Below, piece after piece: positions 18,761 to 29,403 of a DNA stretch of 64,000 nucleotides. The notes beneath the pieces are model-generated. The model saw only the letters and a list, made by a program, of their open reading frames with translations. It had not been told where the DNA came from and searched no databases. The position numbers and the translations under genes are program-made. Each line of letters begins with the position of its first letter. Position 1 is the first letter of the stretch. The stretch comes from Mesorhizobium sp. STM 4661 (GTDB taxonomy: Bacteria > Pseudomonadota > Alphaproteobacteria > Rhizobiales > Rhizobiaceae): NCBI RefSeq assembly GCF_000359125.1, contig NZ_CAAF010000038.1:62001-126000 (forward strand). Reading direction: 5' to 3'.

Positions 18761-19147
18761 TCAGTCCGGCGTGGCTTCGATCGTCACCTTGCTGGGATAG
18801 AACGCGCCGTGATCGCGGATTTCGATCATCTCGTCGAAAGGCTGCTCATACGCCCACATCGCGTCCTTGCCCGCCTCGGCGGACAGCACGCTCCAATAAC
18901 TCGCATCGCCCTTGTAAGGGCAATGAGTCGAGAACTCCGTCTTGCGTAGCTGGTCGAAATCGATGTCCTCGAACGGAATGTAGAGGACTGCAGGGTAGGG
19001 GGACTCGGTCAGCACCTTGGCTTTCGTGGATGAGGCGATGACGGTTTCGCCGCTACGCACCGTGACGGCGCCGCGGTAGGGCTCGACGGTGATGAGCTTG
19101 CCGGGATTGCGTTGAAAGCCTGGTGCGGGGTTGGCGATCTGGTCCAT
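18761..19147 (-). CDS. DUF427 domain protein
   Basis: The 128-residue protein matches the DUF427 pattern: ITVEPYRGAVTVRSGETVIA, VLYIPFEDID, HCPYKGDASYWSV, AMWAYEQPFDEM and GAFYPSKVTIE. The family's function is unknown. I chose the ATG at 19147 because the family sequence begins there; the longer frame to 19225 adds a low-complexity leader. Confidence 0.85.
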   Translation of the reverse strand: MDQIANPAPGFQRNPGKLITVEPYRGAVTVRSGETVIASSTKAKVLTESPYPAVLYIPFEDIDFDQLRKTEFSTHCPYKGDASYWSVLSAEAGKDAMWAYEQPFDEMIEIRDHGAFYPSKVTIEATPD

Positions 19148-19319
19148 TGGCGGGGTTCTCCTATCTGGCATGCGGCTTGTCCGGCATGCGGCGCTGTCCG
19201 GAATAGGTGTGGCGAGCGAGCGCATTGCGCAAGGTCGTCCTCTAGGAATGACGCATAGCCAGCCGTGCGGCTCAGGTTCTGGCCTGGTCTCCCGTCCAAC
19301 CCGTCTTGCCTTGGAATGA

Positions 19320-19676
19320 TCAGGCAGCAGCCTGAAATGCGTCCATCAGCCCGGCATAGGCAGCGGCGATGCCGGCCACCGGATTGGTGCTTCTCGACAC
19401 GGTCTCGACCTTGAGCGCGCCACCGCCGGTCGGCAAGGTCAGAAGCAGGAACTGGCGGTTGCCGCCGTCACCCACGCATGCCGCGGCAACATGTTCGCCT
19501 TCGCCTTCGTTCTGGACGCACATTTTGAACAGCAGAGTGCCGCCGACTGCCTCAAGGGCGCCGCCGACGACTTCGACGAATTCGTCTTCGGAAACGGTTT
19601 TGGTGTCCGGCACCATATCGGCCAAGCTTTCGGCAAGCGTACTTTCGAGTGTCCCGTCGTCGACCTGCGCGTCCAT
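19320..19676 (-). CDS. Hypothetical protein (rhizobial type)
   Basis: The 118-residue protein is acidic at the N terminus (DTKTVSEDEFVEVVGGALEA). It has a possible beta-rich core (LLFKMCVQNEGEGEH, RQFLLLTLPTGGGALKVETV) and an Ala-rich end. It has no signal peptide or membrane segment and I do not recognise the family. The start at 19676 has AGAGG five bases upstream. It lies back to back with the acyl-CoA synthetase. Confidence 0.65.
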   Translation of the reverse strand: MDAQVDDGTLESTLAESLADMVPDTKTVSEDEFVEVVGGALEAVGGTLLFKMCVQNEGEGEHVAAACVGDGGNRQFLLLTLPTGGGALKVETVSRSTNPVAGIAAAYAGLMDAFQAAA

Positions 19677-19855
19677 GCGAACCTCTTTCATTCGCCAATC
19701 GCGCCCCACCGTTAATGAAGATTAACGCCGACGATGGCCGGATTGTGGCGGTTTTCCCTGTCTTTTCGAGCCATGCACCGCTTCCGCGCGGTCATGGCTG
19801 GACAATCCGCCGGTTCGCCTCACAATGGAACAAAAAGGCCAATGGGAGGAACGAA

Positions 19856-21484
<1,629 letters not shown>

Positions 21485-21551
21485 CGGGGGATGATGCTTT
21501 CGTCTTCAAGCCGCCACCAAAAGGCTTTAAGCGACCGTTCGGGTAGGGGCA

Positions 21552-22343
21552 GTGCGGAAAACGATGGAAATTGCCGAGCGACAGACGTCGAGGGCTGCCG
21601 GCTGGTCGCGGCGGACAGGCGGTTTTTCGGCGGTCCTGCTGCTGAGTGTTCTCATCGGCCATCGATACGACCTCGTTGAAACGCCGGCTTTCCTTTGGGT
21701 ACTCGCCATTGTCGCGCTGCTTGCCGCCTTCGCGCTGCTGTTCGCCGGATTTGCCTTTTCAAGACTGTGGAATTTCGGCGATCGCGGCGGCCGTGACCTT
21801 GCCGTCGGCGCCTTGCTGGCGCTTCTGGTGCTCGCTCCCTACGGTGTCGTCGCCTACCGGGCGACGACCTATCCGCCGTTAAGCGACATCTCGACCGATT
21901 TTGACGATCCGCCGGCGCTCGCCGCCACCCGGACCGGCGACATGAACGCGCTTTCGCCGCCGACCCCTGGTGAGCAGCGCCTGCAGACCGAGACCTATCC
22001 GCTCGTCACCGGGCGCAGCTACGATCTGCCTTTCGATCGCGTCCTCGAAGCAGTTGAAACCGTGCTCGATCGGCGGGGCTGGCAGCTTGCGACGCCGTTT
22101 CCCGACGCGAGCGGGCAAAACGAGGTGACGGTCAATGCCCTGGCCAAGAGCTTTGTCCTCAGCCTGCCCGCCGATGTCGCCATCCGTGTCGTCGACGATG
22201 GCGATGCGATCATCGTCGACATGCGCTCGGCCTCCCGCTACGGCCGCTATGACCTTGGCGATAATGCATCCCGCATCGAGGACTTCCTCGCCGAGCTCGA
22301 TCAGGAAGTCGCCGGCCAGGTGGGCACGGCCCCGGCCGAATAA
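21552..22343 (+). CDS. DUF1499 membrane protein
   Basis: The 263-residue protein has three N-terminal hydrophobic segments (VLLLSVLIGHRY, LWVLAIVALLAAFALLFAGF, LAVGALLALLVLAPYGVVAY). A soluble DUF1499-like domain follows, with YPLVTGRSYDLPFDRVLEAV, RRGWQL, ADVAIRVVDDGD and DMRSASRYGRYDLGDNASRI. The function of the family is unknown. GTG 21552 and ATG 21564 are both possible starts. It converges on the MBL gene with 3 bases between stops. Confidence 0.8.
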   Translation: MRKTMEIAERQTSRAAGWSRRTGGFSAVLLLSVLIGHRYDLVETPAFLWVLAIVALLAAFALLFAGFAFSRLWNFGDRGGRDLAVGALLALLVLAPYGVVAYRATTYPPLSDISTDFDDPPALAATRTGDMNALSPPTPGEQRLQTETYPLVTGRSYDLPFDRVLEAVETVLDRRGWQLATPFPDASGQNEVTVNALAKSFVLSLPADVAIRVVDDGDAIIVDMRSASRYGRYDLGDNASRIEDFLAELDQEVAGQVGTAPAE

Positions 22344-22346
22344 TGT

Positions 22347-23255
22347 CTATGCCACCCGCGTGAAAATGCCGTCGATCGCTGGGTCGCCGTCAGTGCTCAC
22401 CAGGCCACGCGCCACCAGATCCTCCAGATGGGCAAGCACGGACAGACCGGCAGCGCCATGCAGGCGCGGATCGGTGTCGCGATAGATCGCCTTGACCATG
22501 TCCTTGATCGTGCGGTCGCCGCCCTTGATCCGCTCCAGGATCGCGCGTTCACGCATCTTGCGGTGGGTCTTCAATCCGCGCATGAAGTTGCGCGGCGCGG
22601 TCACCGGCCCGCCATGGCCGGGCAGCAGCAGGCGATCGTCGCGCGCGATCAGCCGATCGAGCGACATCATGTAGTCGGCCATGGCGCCGTCCGGTGGCGC
22701 GACGATCGAGGTCGACCACGCCATGACGTGATCGGCCGAGAACAGGACGCCGGTTCCTTCCAGCGCAAAGGCCGCGTGATTGGCCGTATGGCCCGGCGTC
22801 AGTACGGTTCTGATCGCCCAGCCGTCGCCGTCGATCACCGCATCGTCGGGCAGTGCGATGTCGGGAGCGAAGGCGATGTCGGCGCTGGCATCGAGCGGAT
22901 TGACCTCGCCTATGCGCAAGGGTCTAGCAGGGCGATGCGCGCCTTCGGCCAGCACGATCGCGCCGGTGTGCTGCTTAAGCCGGGCCGCCAGCGGAGAATG
23001 GTCGCGATGCGTGTGGCTGACGAAAATGTGGCTGACCGGCCTGTTCGCGATCACCTCGAGCAGTGTCTTGAGATGCGCGTCGTCATCCGGCCCCGGATCG
23101 ATGATCGCCAGCGTCTCGCGTCCGATGACGTAACTGTTGGTTCCGTGAAAGGTGAACGGGCTGGGGTTGGGGGCGGTAATGCGGAGCACGTCGGGCGCAA
23201 CGGTCACGCCTTCGCCGTAGGACGGGTCGAAGCGTGTATCGAATTCCAGCGCCAT
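22347..23255 (-). CDS. MBL-fold metallo-hydrolase
   Basis: The 302-residue protein has the zinc-binding SHTHRDHSP (HxHxDH), HTANHAAFALEGTGVLFSADH and LLLPGHGGP. It ends in a winged-helix-like segment (RERAILERIKGGDRTIKDMV). This is the LACTB2/glyoxalase-II-like branch; the substrate is not known. The start at 23255 (MALEFDTRFD) begins the family sequence; the longer frame to 23591 overlaps the bioY side. Confidence 0.9.
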   Translation of the reverse strand: MALEFDTRFDPSYGEGVTVAPDVLRITAPNPSPFTFHGTNSYVIGRETLAIIDPGPDDDAHLKTLLEVIANRPVSHIFVSHTHRDHSPLAARLKQHTGAIVLAEGAHRPARPLRIGEVNPLDASADIAFAPDIALPDDAVIDGDGWAIRTVLTPGHTANHAAFALEGTGVLFSADHVMAWSTSIVAPPDGAMADYMMSLDRLIARDDRLLLPGHGGPVTAPRNFMRGLKTHRKMRERAILERIKGGDRTIKDMVKAIYRDTDPRLHGAAGLSVLAHLEDLVARGLVSTDGDPAIDGIFTRVA

Positions 23256-23370
23256 GGCGAATATCGTGACCTTTATTGGGGGGACGGCAAAACCGATTGC
23301 CGCATAACACGGAAGCCAATATAGGAAAACGCATGGCCGCGTTCGGCGGTAATCCGAAATGGGGAAGACC

Positions 23371-23961
23371 ATGGCAATTGCAACGACGATGCGTCCGCTT
23401 GTTTCTCTCGCTCTGCCTGAAAAGGGCGCGACCCGCCTTGCGACGCAGCTTTTGCTGGCGATCGCCGGAACGCTGGTGCTGACGCTCGCGGCCAAGACGA
23501 AAGTTCTGCTCGGGCCTGTCGACATCTCGATGCAAACCTTAGCCGTCTTTCTGATCGCCGCGGCGTTCGGCATGCGCCTAGGCGTCGCCACCTTGCTTCT
23601 CTATATGGCCGAGGGCGCCATGGGCTTCCCGGTCTTCCAGAGCACGCCGGAAAAGGGCATCGGCATCGCCTACATGCTGGGTTCCACCGGCGGTTATCTT
23701 GCCGGCTTCGTAGTCATGGCGGCCATCGTCGGCTGGGCTGCCGATCGTGGCTGGGATCGCCATCCGATCAAGCTCTTCAACGCGATGCTGGTTGCCGAGA
23801 TCGTCATGATGGCAATGGGCTTTGCCTGGCTGGCGCTGCTGATCGGTGCGGAAAAGTCATGGCAGTTCGGCGTCCTGCCCTTCATCATTGGCGACCTGAT
23901 CAAGGTTGCCTTGGCGGCGAGCCTGGTGCCGGCCGCGTGGTCGCTGCTGAAGCGTTCCTGA
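23371..23961 (+). CDS. bioY: Biotin transporter BioY
   Basis: The 196-residue membrane protein has six hydrophobic segments. BioY signatures are GPVDISMQTLAVFLIAAAFG, LLYMAEGAMGFPVF and GSTGGYLAGFVVMA. It is the substrate-binding S component that takes up biotin, alone or with an ECF energising module; none is encoded nearby. ATG 23371 has GGGGAA before it; ATG 23359 is an alternative. Confidence 0.93.
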   Translation: MAIATTMRPLVSLALPEKGATRLATQLLLAIAGTLVLTLAAKTKVLLGPVDISMQTLAVFLIAAAFGMRLGVATLLLYMAEGAMGFPVFQSTPEKGIGIAYMLGSTGGYLAGFVVMAAIVGWAADRGWDRHPIKLFNAMLVAEIVMMAMGFAWLALLIGAEKSWQFGVLPFIIGDLIKVALAASLVPAAWSLLKRS

Positions 23962-23996
23962 TCTCTGGGTCAACCAGATAAGACACTGAACTGATC

Positions 23997-24030
23997 GAAG
24001 CACCGGACCAGGGTACCGGGGCTTCTTCTC
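23997..24030 (+). terminator. Possible terminator after bioY
   Basis: The arms gaagcaccgg (23997-24006) and ccggggcttc (24016-24025) pair with one bulged position each and are followed by the pyrimidine run ttctcc. It lies 36 bases after the bioY stop. Confidence 0.4.
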
Positions 24031-24430
24031 CGATGACGGGTTGGCGACGGAACGACCGATGGCGGTTCCCCGATCTTGAAGGGCATCCGCTGTGCAACGA
24101 CAAGCCGGCGAGATCGTCACACTATCTTCAAGTCGGCGACTTAAGGAGCAGGGCAACCAGCGATTCCTCGTGGCCAAACGCAATCAGGCAGCTACACATC
24201 ATCGGCGCAATTGCCCAACACTGTTCCTCAGACAGCAAAAAAAGAAAGCGGCCCGATGATTTTATAGGCACGGCTAAAGTCTATGCGCAATTCGCGGGAA
24301 TTTTTTCGACGAAACACTTTGATTCTCGCGACATAGTTGCTTGCTGGTATCCTCACGCTGTCGTAACCCTTCACGCTGAACATGCTGAAACCCGCCGAAA
24401 GCGAGACGCGTGATTAGTTCGGAAAAAACA
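24031..24430. other. Long non-coding leader before the polysaccharide locus
   Basis: About 400 bp without a believable gene; a 126-codon frame at 24033-24413 shows no family features. The right half is richer in A+T. Since the next gene is a NusG-type regulator that starts a 39-kb one-direction-dominated locus, this is the expected place for the main promoter, but no convincing pair of boxes was identified. Confidence 0.5.
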
Positions 24431-24973
24431 ATGGACAAGGCGAATACATCGTCGCAACGACCCGCTGTCAGTCCGGCAACACGCTGGTATGCGGCCAGTG
24501 TTTTTCCTGGAAAGGAGAGCATTGCCGAATGGCATCTCCAGAGGCAGGGATTTCACTCGTTTGTGCCTCGCTACGAGAAGACCACACGTCATGCCCGACG
24601 CCTCGAAACGCGATCAGCGGCCTATTTCCCGGGCTACATGTTCGTCGCGCTCGATGTCACGCTGCAGCGTTGGCGCTCGGTCAACGGCACATTGGGCGTG
24701 CGCTCGCTGGTCATGCAGCGCGATCGGCCGTTGCCGGTCCCGTCGGGACTGGTGGAGCGGTTCATTGCGTTGACCGGCAAGGACGGTCTGCTGGATTTTC
24801 GCGGCGGCCTCGCCGCGGGCGCTTCGGTCAAGATTGTTTCTGGGCCTTTCGCGGAGATGATCGGGCGCCTTGACCGGCTCGATCCAGCCGGAAGGGCTCG
24901 GGTTCTTGTTGCCATCATGAATGGCGAAGTCCCCGTTGACTTGGACGCCAGGGATCTCGTCGCAATCGCATAA
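24431..24973 (+). CDS. Specialised NusG paralogue (RfaH/UpxY/LoaP-type antiterminator)
   Basis: The 180-residue protein has the NGN fold, with WYAASVFPGKESIAEWHLQR at the N terminus, then FVPRYEKTTRH and RRLETRSAAYFPGYMFVAL. A KOW-like C-terminal segment follows (GASVKIVSGPFAEMIGRLD...ARVLVAI). NusG paralogues of this sort ride with RNA polymerase and prevent early termination in long surface-polysaccharide operons. Its position as first gene of such a locus fits. GTG 24410 is an alternative start; ATG 24431 is preferred. No separate ops-type target was recognised. Confidence 0.85.
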   Translation: MDKANTSSQRPAVSPATRWYAASVFPGKESIAEWHLQRQGFHSFVPRYEKTTRHARRLETRSAAYFPGYMFVALDVTLQRWRSVNGTLGVRSLVMQRDRPLPVPSGLVERFIALTGKDGLLDFRGGLAAGASVKIVSGPFAEMIGRLDRLDPAGRARVLVAIMNGEVPVDLDARDLVAIA

Positions 24974-25195
24974 CTGAGGAGCGTTGGCGCTCGGTCATGC
25001 GGTGTAGGCTGTGGCAAAGTCGCGGCTCTCGGGTTTTCACCCGGGAGTGCGGTAGCCATTGTTGTGGATGAGGAATGCCGGTGGAACGAAAAGTGATTTT
25101 GCTGCAAAATGCACTGTTCATTGTGTTTCGCAACGTTGCCTGCGCGTGAATGAATCGCGAATGAATACAGAACCAGACAATTTCTACATCTTGCG

Positions 25196-26530
25196 TTGAA
25201 CGCCCGACGCTACTGGCCTGTTTTCGGCAATCTTCAGAGAGAGCGCCTAGAGTTGAATGCTCCTATTGTAAAACCGCTAAACCAACGACACCTACTGCAT
25301 CGTGTTAGGTTTCAACTTCTTGGCGGATTGGCTTTCGCTATTCTGGGGCCAGCGCTGATTCGCACGGTGGTTGATCCTAAAATACTGTACTATTCCAATC
25401 TACAGATTACGGTTTTCGCTGGTATTGTAGCGCACACTGCCGGTTTTTTTTCTTTCCGCCGAATTGGCAATTTTCCAGGTGTTGCGGCTGCCGGTTATAT
25501 TTTCCCAACATTTTCATTGTGCTACGGATTCGTGTATTTAGCAATTTTCTTGTTTCGAATTGATTACAGTTCTTTCCAGGCAGCCAGCAGTTTGACTTTG
25601 TCTATTCTATGGTATTTCGGCTTGAACATCTTGAGTCGGCGCTTGGATCCTTACAGTCTCGCCGTGATCCCGGGCGGGGCCGTCAGTCGTCTTGGAGAGA
25701 TTGGCGGCGTGAATTGGCATTGGCTTCTCTCTCCCGACACTGTTGTTGACCGCGTAAGTGGCGTCGTAGCCGACCTTCGTGCCGATTTATCCGACGACTG
25801 GGAGCGCTATATCGCCGATCGCGCTCTTTCTGGAACGCCGGTCTACCACGTCAAGCAAATCAGCGAGTCGTTGACAGGCCGGGTGGAGATCGAGCACCTT
25901 TCTGAAAATACCCTTGGCTCGCTAAATCCAAATCAGGCCTACCTAAAAATAAAGCAGCTTATTGATTGGGTTGGAGCATTGGTCATTTTGACTATTTTTT
26001 TACCATTGTTTGGATTGGTCGCACTTGCGATCAAAGTCGATTCTAGCGGCCCGGTTTTATTTAGACAGAACAGAATGGGTTACCGGGGAAGTGTCTACAA
26101 AGTTTATAAGTTTCGGACGATGAAATTCAGCGCTGCTGCCGGCGATGAGAAGGAAGAGGCCATTACAAAGGCCGGCGATGCACGTATCACGCGCCTTGGC
26201 CAGTTCCTGAGAAAATCCAGGATCGACGAGTTGCCGCAGGCCTTCAACATCTTGCGCGGCGAGATGAGCTGGATTGGACCGCGTCCGGAAGCACTCGTGC
26301 TCTCGCAATGGTATGAGGCCGAACTGCCCTTCTATCGATATCGGCACATTGTACGGCCTGGCATTACCGGATGGGCGCAAGTCAATCAGGGCCACGTGGC
26401 GGCCGTGGACGACGTTTTGGAAAAACTTCACTACGACTTCTACTACATCAAGAATTTCTCCCCTTGGCTCGACGTGCTGATTGTGTTTCGTACGATCCGA
26501 ACCATGCTGACGGGGTTTGGTGCGCGTTGA
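25196..26530 (+). CDS. Initiating sugar-phosphate transferase (polyprenyl-P hexose-1-P transferase)
   Basis: The 444-residue membrane protein has four N-terminal hydrophobic segments, a CoA-binding-like middle and the catalytic bacterial sugar transferase domain (about 255-444). Signatures are IKQLIDWVGALVILT, GPVLFRQNRMGYRG, VYKFRTMK, RLGQFLRKSRIDELPQAFN, MSWIGPRPE and RPGITGWAQVNQG. It puts the first hexose-1-phosphate on undecaprenyl phosphate at the inner membrane. TTG 25196 is the first start in frame; TTG 25253 has AGAGAGAG upstream and is as likely. The coding region is AT-richer at its 5' end. Confidence 0.92.
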   Translation: MNARRYWPVFGNLQRERLELNAPIVKPLNQRHLLHRVRFQLLGGLAFAILGPALIRTVVDPKILYYSNLQITVFAGIVAHTAGFFSFRRIGNFPGVAAAGYIFPTFSLCYGFVYLAIFLFRIDYSSFQAASSLTLSILWYFGLNILSRRLDPYSLAVIPGGAVSRLGEIGGVNWHWLLSPDTVVDRVSGVVADLRADLSDDWERYIADRALSGTPVYHVKQISESLTGRVEIEHLSENTLGSLNPNQAYLKIKQLIDWVGALVILTIFLPLFGLVALAIKVDSSGPVLFRQNRMGYRGSVYKVYKFRTMKFSAAAGDEKEEAITKAGDARITRLGQFLRKSRIDELPQAFNILRGEMSWIGPRPEALVLSQWYEAELPFYRYRHIVRPGITGWAQVNQGHVAAVDDVLEKLHYDFYYIKNFSPWLDVLIVFRTIRTMLTGFGAR

Positions 26531-26687
26531 ATGAAGCGGCAAGGACTGGTGGTTGATTGTGAGAGCCGAGTTTCACGAGCGGTCGCCGCATGAGGATGAG
26601 CAGCACGTTTTTGAGATGGGTATTTATGATGTCTAAAGTTACACTGATCAGCGTTGAGAATATCGTTGTCGACTCCGGAGAAGTACA

Positions 26688-27782
26688 ATGACTAAGAAGA
26701 TCGCGCTCATTACCGGCATCACTGGCCAAGATGGCGCCTATCTGGCGGAACTCCTCCTGGCGAAGGGCTATGATGTCCATGGCATCAAGCGGCGGTCATC
26801 GTCGTTCAACACCGGTCGCATCGACAATCTCTATCAGGATCCGCACGAAAAGAATGTCAGGCTGTCGCTCCACTACGGTGACATGACCGACGCGACGAAC
26901 CTCATCCGCATAGTCCAGGAGGTGCAGCCCGACGAGGTCTACAATCTCGCGGCGCAGTCACATGTTCAGGTGAGCTTCGAGACCGCCGAATATACGGCGA
27001 ATGCCGATGCGATCGGCACGCTACGCCTTCTGGAAGCCATCCGGCTGCTTGGCTTGACGAAAAAGACCCGCTTCTACCAGGCGTCAACCTCGGAGCTCTA
27101 TGGGAAGGTGCAGGAGATTCCACAGAAGGAAACGACGCCCTTCTATCCGCGATCGCCTTATGCCGCGGCAAAGATCTACGCTTACTGGATCACGGTAAAC
27201 TATCGCGAGGCTTACGATATCCACGCCTCCAACGGAATTCTGTTCAATCACGAAAGCCCGATGCGGGGCGAAACGTTTGTAACGCGCAAGATCACGCGCG
27301 CTGCCGCCGCGATAAGCTTGGGCCTCCAGGACAAGCTCTATCTGGGCAATCTGTCTGCCGAGCGAGACTGGGGGCATGCTCGCGACTATGTGGAAGGCAT
27401 GTGGCGGATTCTTCAGCGAGATGTGCCGGACGACTATGTTCTTGCCACCGGGGTGAAAAACTCGGTCCGCCGATTTGTGGAGCTTGCGTTTGGCGAGGTC
27501 GGGATCGAGATCCAGTGGGTGGGTTCGGGCATCGACGAAAAAGGCATCGATGCGAAATCCGGCGACGTTCTGGTCGAAGTGGATCCGCGGTACTTCAGGC
27601 CTACCGAAGTAGAACTTCTGATCGGCGACCCCTCAAAAGCGGAGCGCATCCTCGGGTGGAAGGCGACAACGTCGCTGGCTACAATGGTCCAGGAGATGGT
27701 CCAGTCCGACCTCGAAACGGTAAAACGGGAATCCGAACACCGCCGCCTCGACGAGGATCGCATCCGCGTCGCGGCACAGTAA
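26688..27782 (+). CDS. gmd: GDP-mannose 4,6-dehydratase
   Basis: The 364-residue SDR has [65 protein letters not shown] and [16 protein letters not shown], all diagnostic for Gmd. It converts GDP-D-mannose to GDP-4-keto-6-deoxy-D-mannose, the precursor of GDP-fucose, GDP-rhamnose and related sugars. No GDP-fucose synthase is adjacent; the reductase may be the SDR at 43632. GDP-mannose would come from the fusion enzyme at 45775. Confidence 0.96.
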   Translation: MTKKIALITGITGQDGAYLAELLLAKGYDVHGIKRRSSSFNTGRIDNLYQDPHEKNVRLSLHYGDMTDATNLIRIVQEVQPDEVYNLAAQSHVQVSFETAEYTANADAIGTLRLLEAIRLLGLTKKTRFYQASTSELYGKVQEIPQKETTPFYPRSPYAAAKIYAYWITVNYREAYDIHASNGILFNHESPMRGETFVTRKITRAAAAISLGLQDKLYLGNLSAERDWGHARDYVEGMWRILQRDVPDDYVLATGVKNSVRRFVELAFGEVGIEIQWVGSGIDEKGIDAKSGDVLVEVDPRYFRPTEVELLIGDPSKAERILGWKATTSLATMVQEMVQSDLETVKRESEHRRLDEDRIRVAAQ

Positions 27783-27803
27783 GGAACGTTGGACCGAGTT
27801 GAT

Positions 27804-28577
27804 ATGAAAATCTCGGTTTTAACGGTCTGCTGGAACTCGGCGGCGACAATCAGGCATACGATCGATAGCTTCCTGGTCCAGGATCATGGTGACAAGGAAC
27901 TGGTGGTCGTCGATGGCAATTCGTCGGACGAAACGCTGGCAATAGTCCGGTCTTTCCCGCAGGACCAGATCCGGTTGGTCAGCGAACCCGACAGCGGGAT
28001 GTATGACGCACTTAACAAGGGGCTGCGCCTCTATACCGGAGACGCGGTGGGCGTGCTGAACTCGGATGATTGCTTTCACGACCAGACGGTGCTGGGGCGG
28101 GTCTCGGCAGAACTCGAACAGGCCGATATCGTGCATGGCGATCTGGATTTTGTTGAAAACCATCTCAACAAGCGGGTTGTACGGCGTTGGCGTGCTGCTC
28201 CTAGGCCCGCCAAAGGTTTCCGGACTGGTTGGATGCCGGCCCATCCGACATTTTACGTCAGGCGAGAAGTGGCGGACGCGGTCGGTGCGTTCGACCTCAA
28301 GCTCAAGGTGGCGTCAGATTACGATTGGATGCTAAGAGCGGTCGAGCTTCATGGATTCCAATCTGTCACCACCAACCACATACTGGTGGATATGATGGTT
28401 GGCGGGGCCAGCACGCGGAGCCTAGGCTCTTACATCGGGCACAATCTTGAGGCGTTGCAGTCGCGACGCCAATGGCTGAGTTCCGGTCCGATCGACTATG
28501 CGCTTGTTGCAAAGCCAATGCGCAAACTGGGGCAATTTCTATCGAAAATGCCCCGAAGCAACGGTCCTCTCGCTTGA
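27804..28577 (+). CDS. GT2-family glycosyltransferase
   Basis: The 257-residue GT-A enzyme starts KISVLTVCWNSAATIRHTID, with QDHGDKELVVVDGNSSDET, PDSGMYDALNKGL and GVLNSDDCFHD as the metal-binding DxD-like site, then HPTFYVRREV. It resembles the WcaA/WcaE branch used in colanic-acid-type polymers. ATG 27804 is preferred; a TTG at 27789 is an alternative. It follows gmd by 21 bases. Confidence 0.9.
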   Translation: MKISVLTVCWNSAATIRHTIDSFLVQDHGDKELVVVDGNSSDETLAIVRSFPQDQIRLVSEPDSGMYDALNKGLRLYTGDAVGVLNSDDCFHDQTVLGRVSAELEQADIVHGDLDFVENHLNKRVVRRWRAAPRPAKGFRTGWMPAHPTFYVRREVADAVGAFDLKLKVASDYDWMLRAVELHGFQSVTTNHILVDMMVGGASTRSLGSYIGHNLEALQSRRQWLSSGPIDYALVAKPMRKLGQFLSKMPRSNGPLA

Positions 28578-28703
28578 ATGCAAGCGATTCGGGCGATGCC
28601 TAGCGGATAGTCCCCGAGATGTATATGGATCGAGCGTTGCGACCTTTGGACGACCGAGCACTATAAAGAATCAACAACAATTCCAAGCTGCAGAGCCCTG
28701 ACG

Positions 28704-29321
28704 ATGAATGACCCAAAGAGCATTTTGGAGCCGATCGGAGGTTATGTCCTCGACCTCGTCGCCAAACTGCGCAATCGACAGTTTGTCCCGCATTCGCTGA
28801 CGAAGCTGCACAATATGAAAACGTGCAGGGACATGACCGGCGCTACGACCGCGGTGGAGATTGGCTCCTACAAAGGCGTCACCACAAAGCGAATGTCTCG
28901 CCTGTTTGAGAAGGTGATCTCGGTCGAAATTGACGAAGCACTGTACCGTCAAGCCAGCCAGCGCTGTGCGGGACGCAAGAATGTAGAGTTGCTGCTCGGC
29001 GACGGCTCCAAGCTGCTGCCGGAAATAGCGACGCGGGTTGACAAGGCCCTCATCTTTCTGGACGGTCATTTCAGCGGCGGTATCACCGGTCAAGGTGACG
29101 AGCCCGAACCTGTGCTGAAGGAACTTGATCTTATCCAGGCAAACCTGGGCCGTTTCTGCGCTGTCATCGTGGACGACTTTCGCCTGTTTGGCGTCGAGCC
29201 GGGATGGCCGCGGAAGGCCGAAGTGATGGAGAAATTGGAGGACGTTTTGCCTGCGCCAGAGTGGGTTCATGGCGTTCTCAACGATCAGTTCATCGCGGTT
29301 CGCAAAAGAACGGCAAAGTGA
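28704..29321 (+). CDS. Class I SAM-dependent methyltransferase-like protein
   Basis: The 205-residue protein has a SAM motif TTAVEIGSYKGVTTKRMSRL, a second acidic strand KVISVEIDEALYRQA, VELLLGDGSKLLP and LIFLDGHFSG. The overall pattern is near Methyltransf_24. It probably methylates a sugar of the repeat unit; the target is not known. It stands between a GT2 gene and the flippase. Confidence 0.75.
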   Translation: MNDPKSILEPIGGYVLDLVAKLRNRQFVPHSLTKLHNMKTCRDMTGATTAVEIGSYKGVTTKRMSRLFEKVISVEIDEALYRQASQRCAGRKNVELLLGDGSKLLPEIATRVDKALIFLDGHFSGGITGQGDEPEPVLKELDLIQANLGRFCAVIVDDFRLFGVEPGWPRKAEVMEKLEDVLPAPEWVHGVLNDQFIAVRKRTAK

Positions 29322-29403
29322 ACAAACACCGCGTGCGCCACGCTCCTGTTTCAAGCAGGTTGCATGCCAAAATTGACCTTAATTTCATATCTGGCGATTT
29401 GGC

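Noticed and set aside
22428..23324. 298-codon plus-strand frame opposite the MBL hydrolase
   Set aside because: Shadow of the real minus-strand gene; composition is typical for antisense of a GC-rich frame.
24033..24413. 126-codon frame before the NusG paralogue
   Set aside because: No start signal, no family traits, and low-complexity composition unlike coding DNA here.
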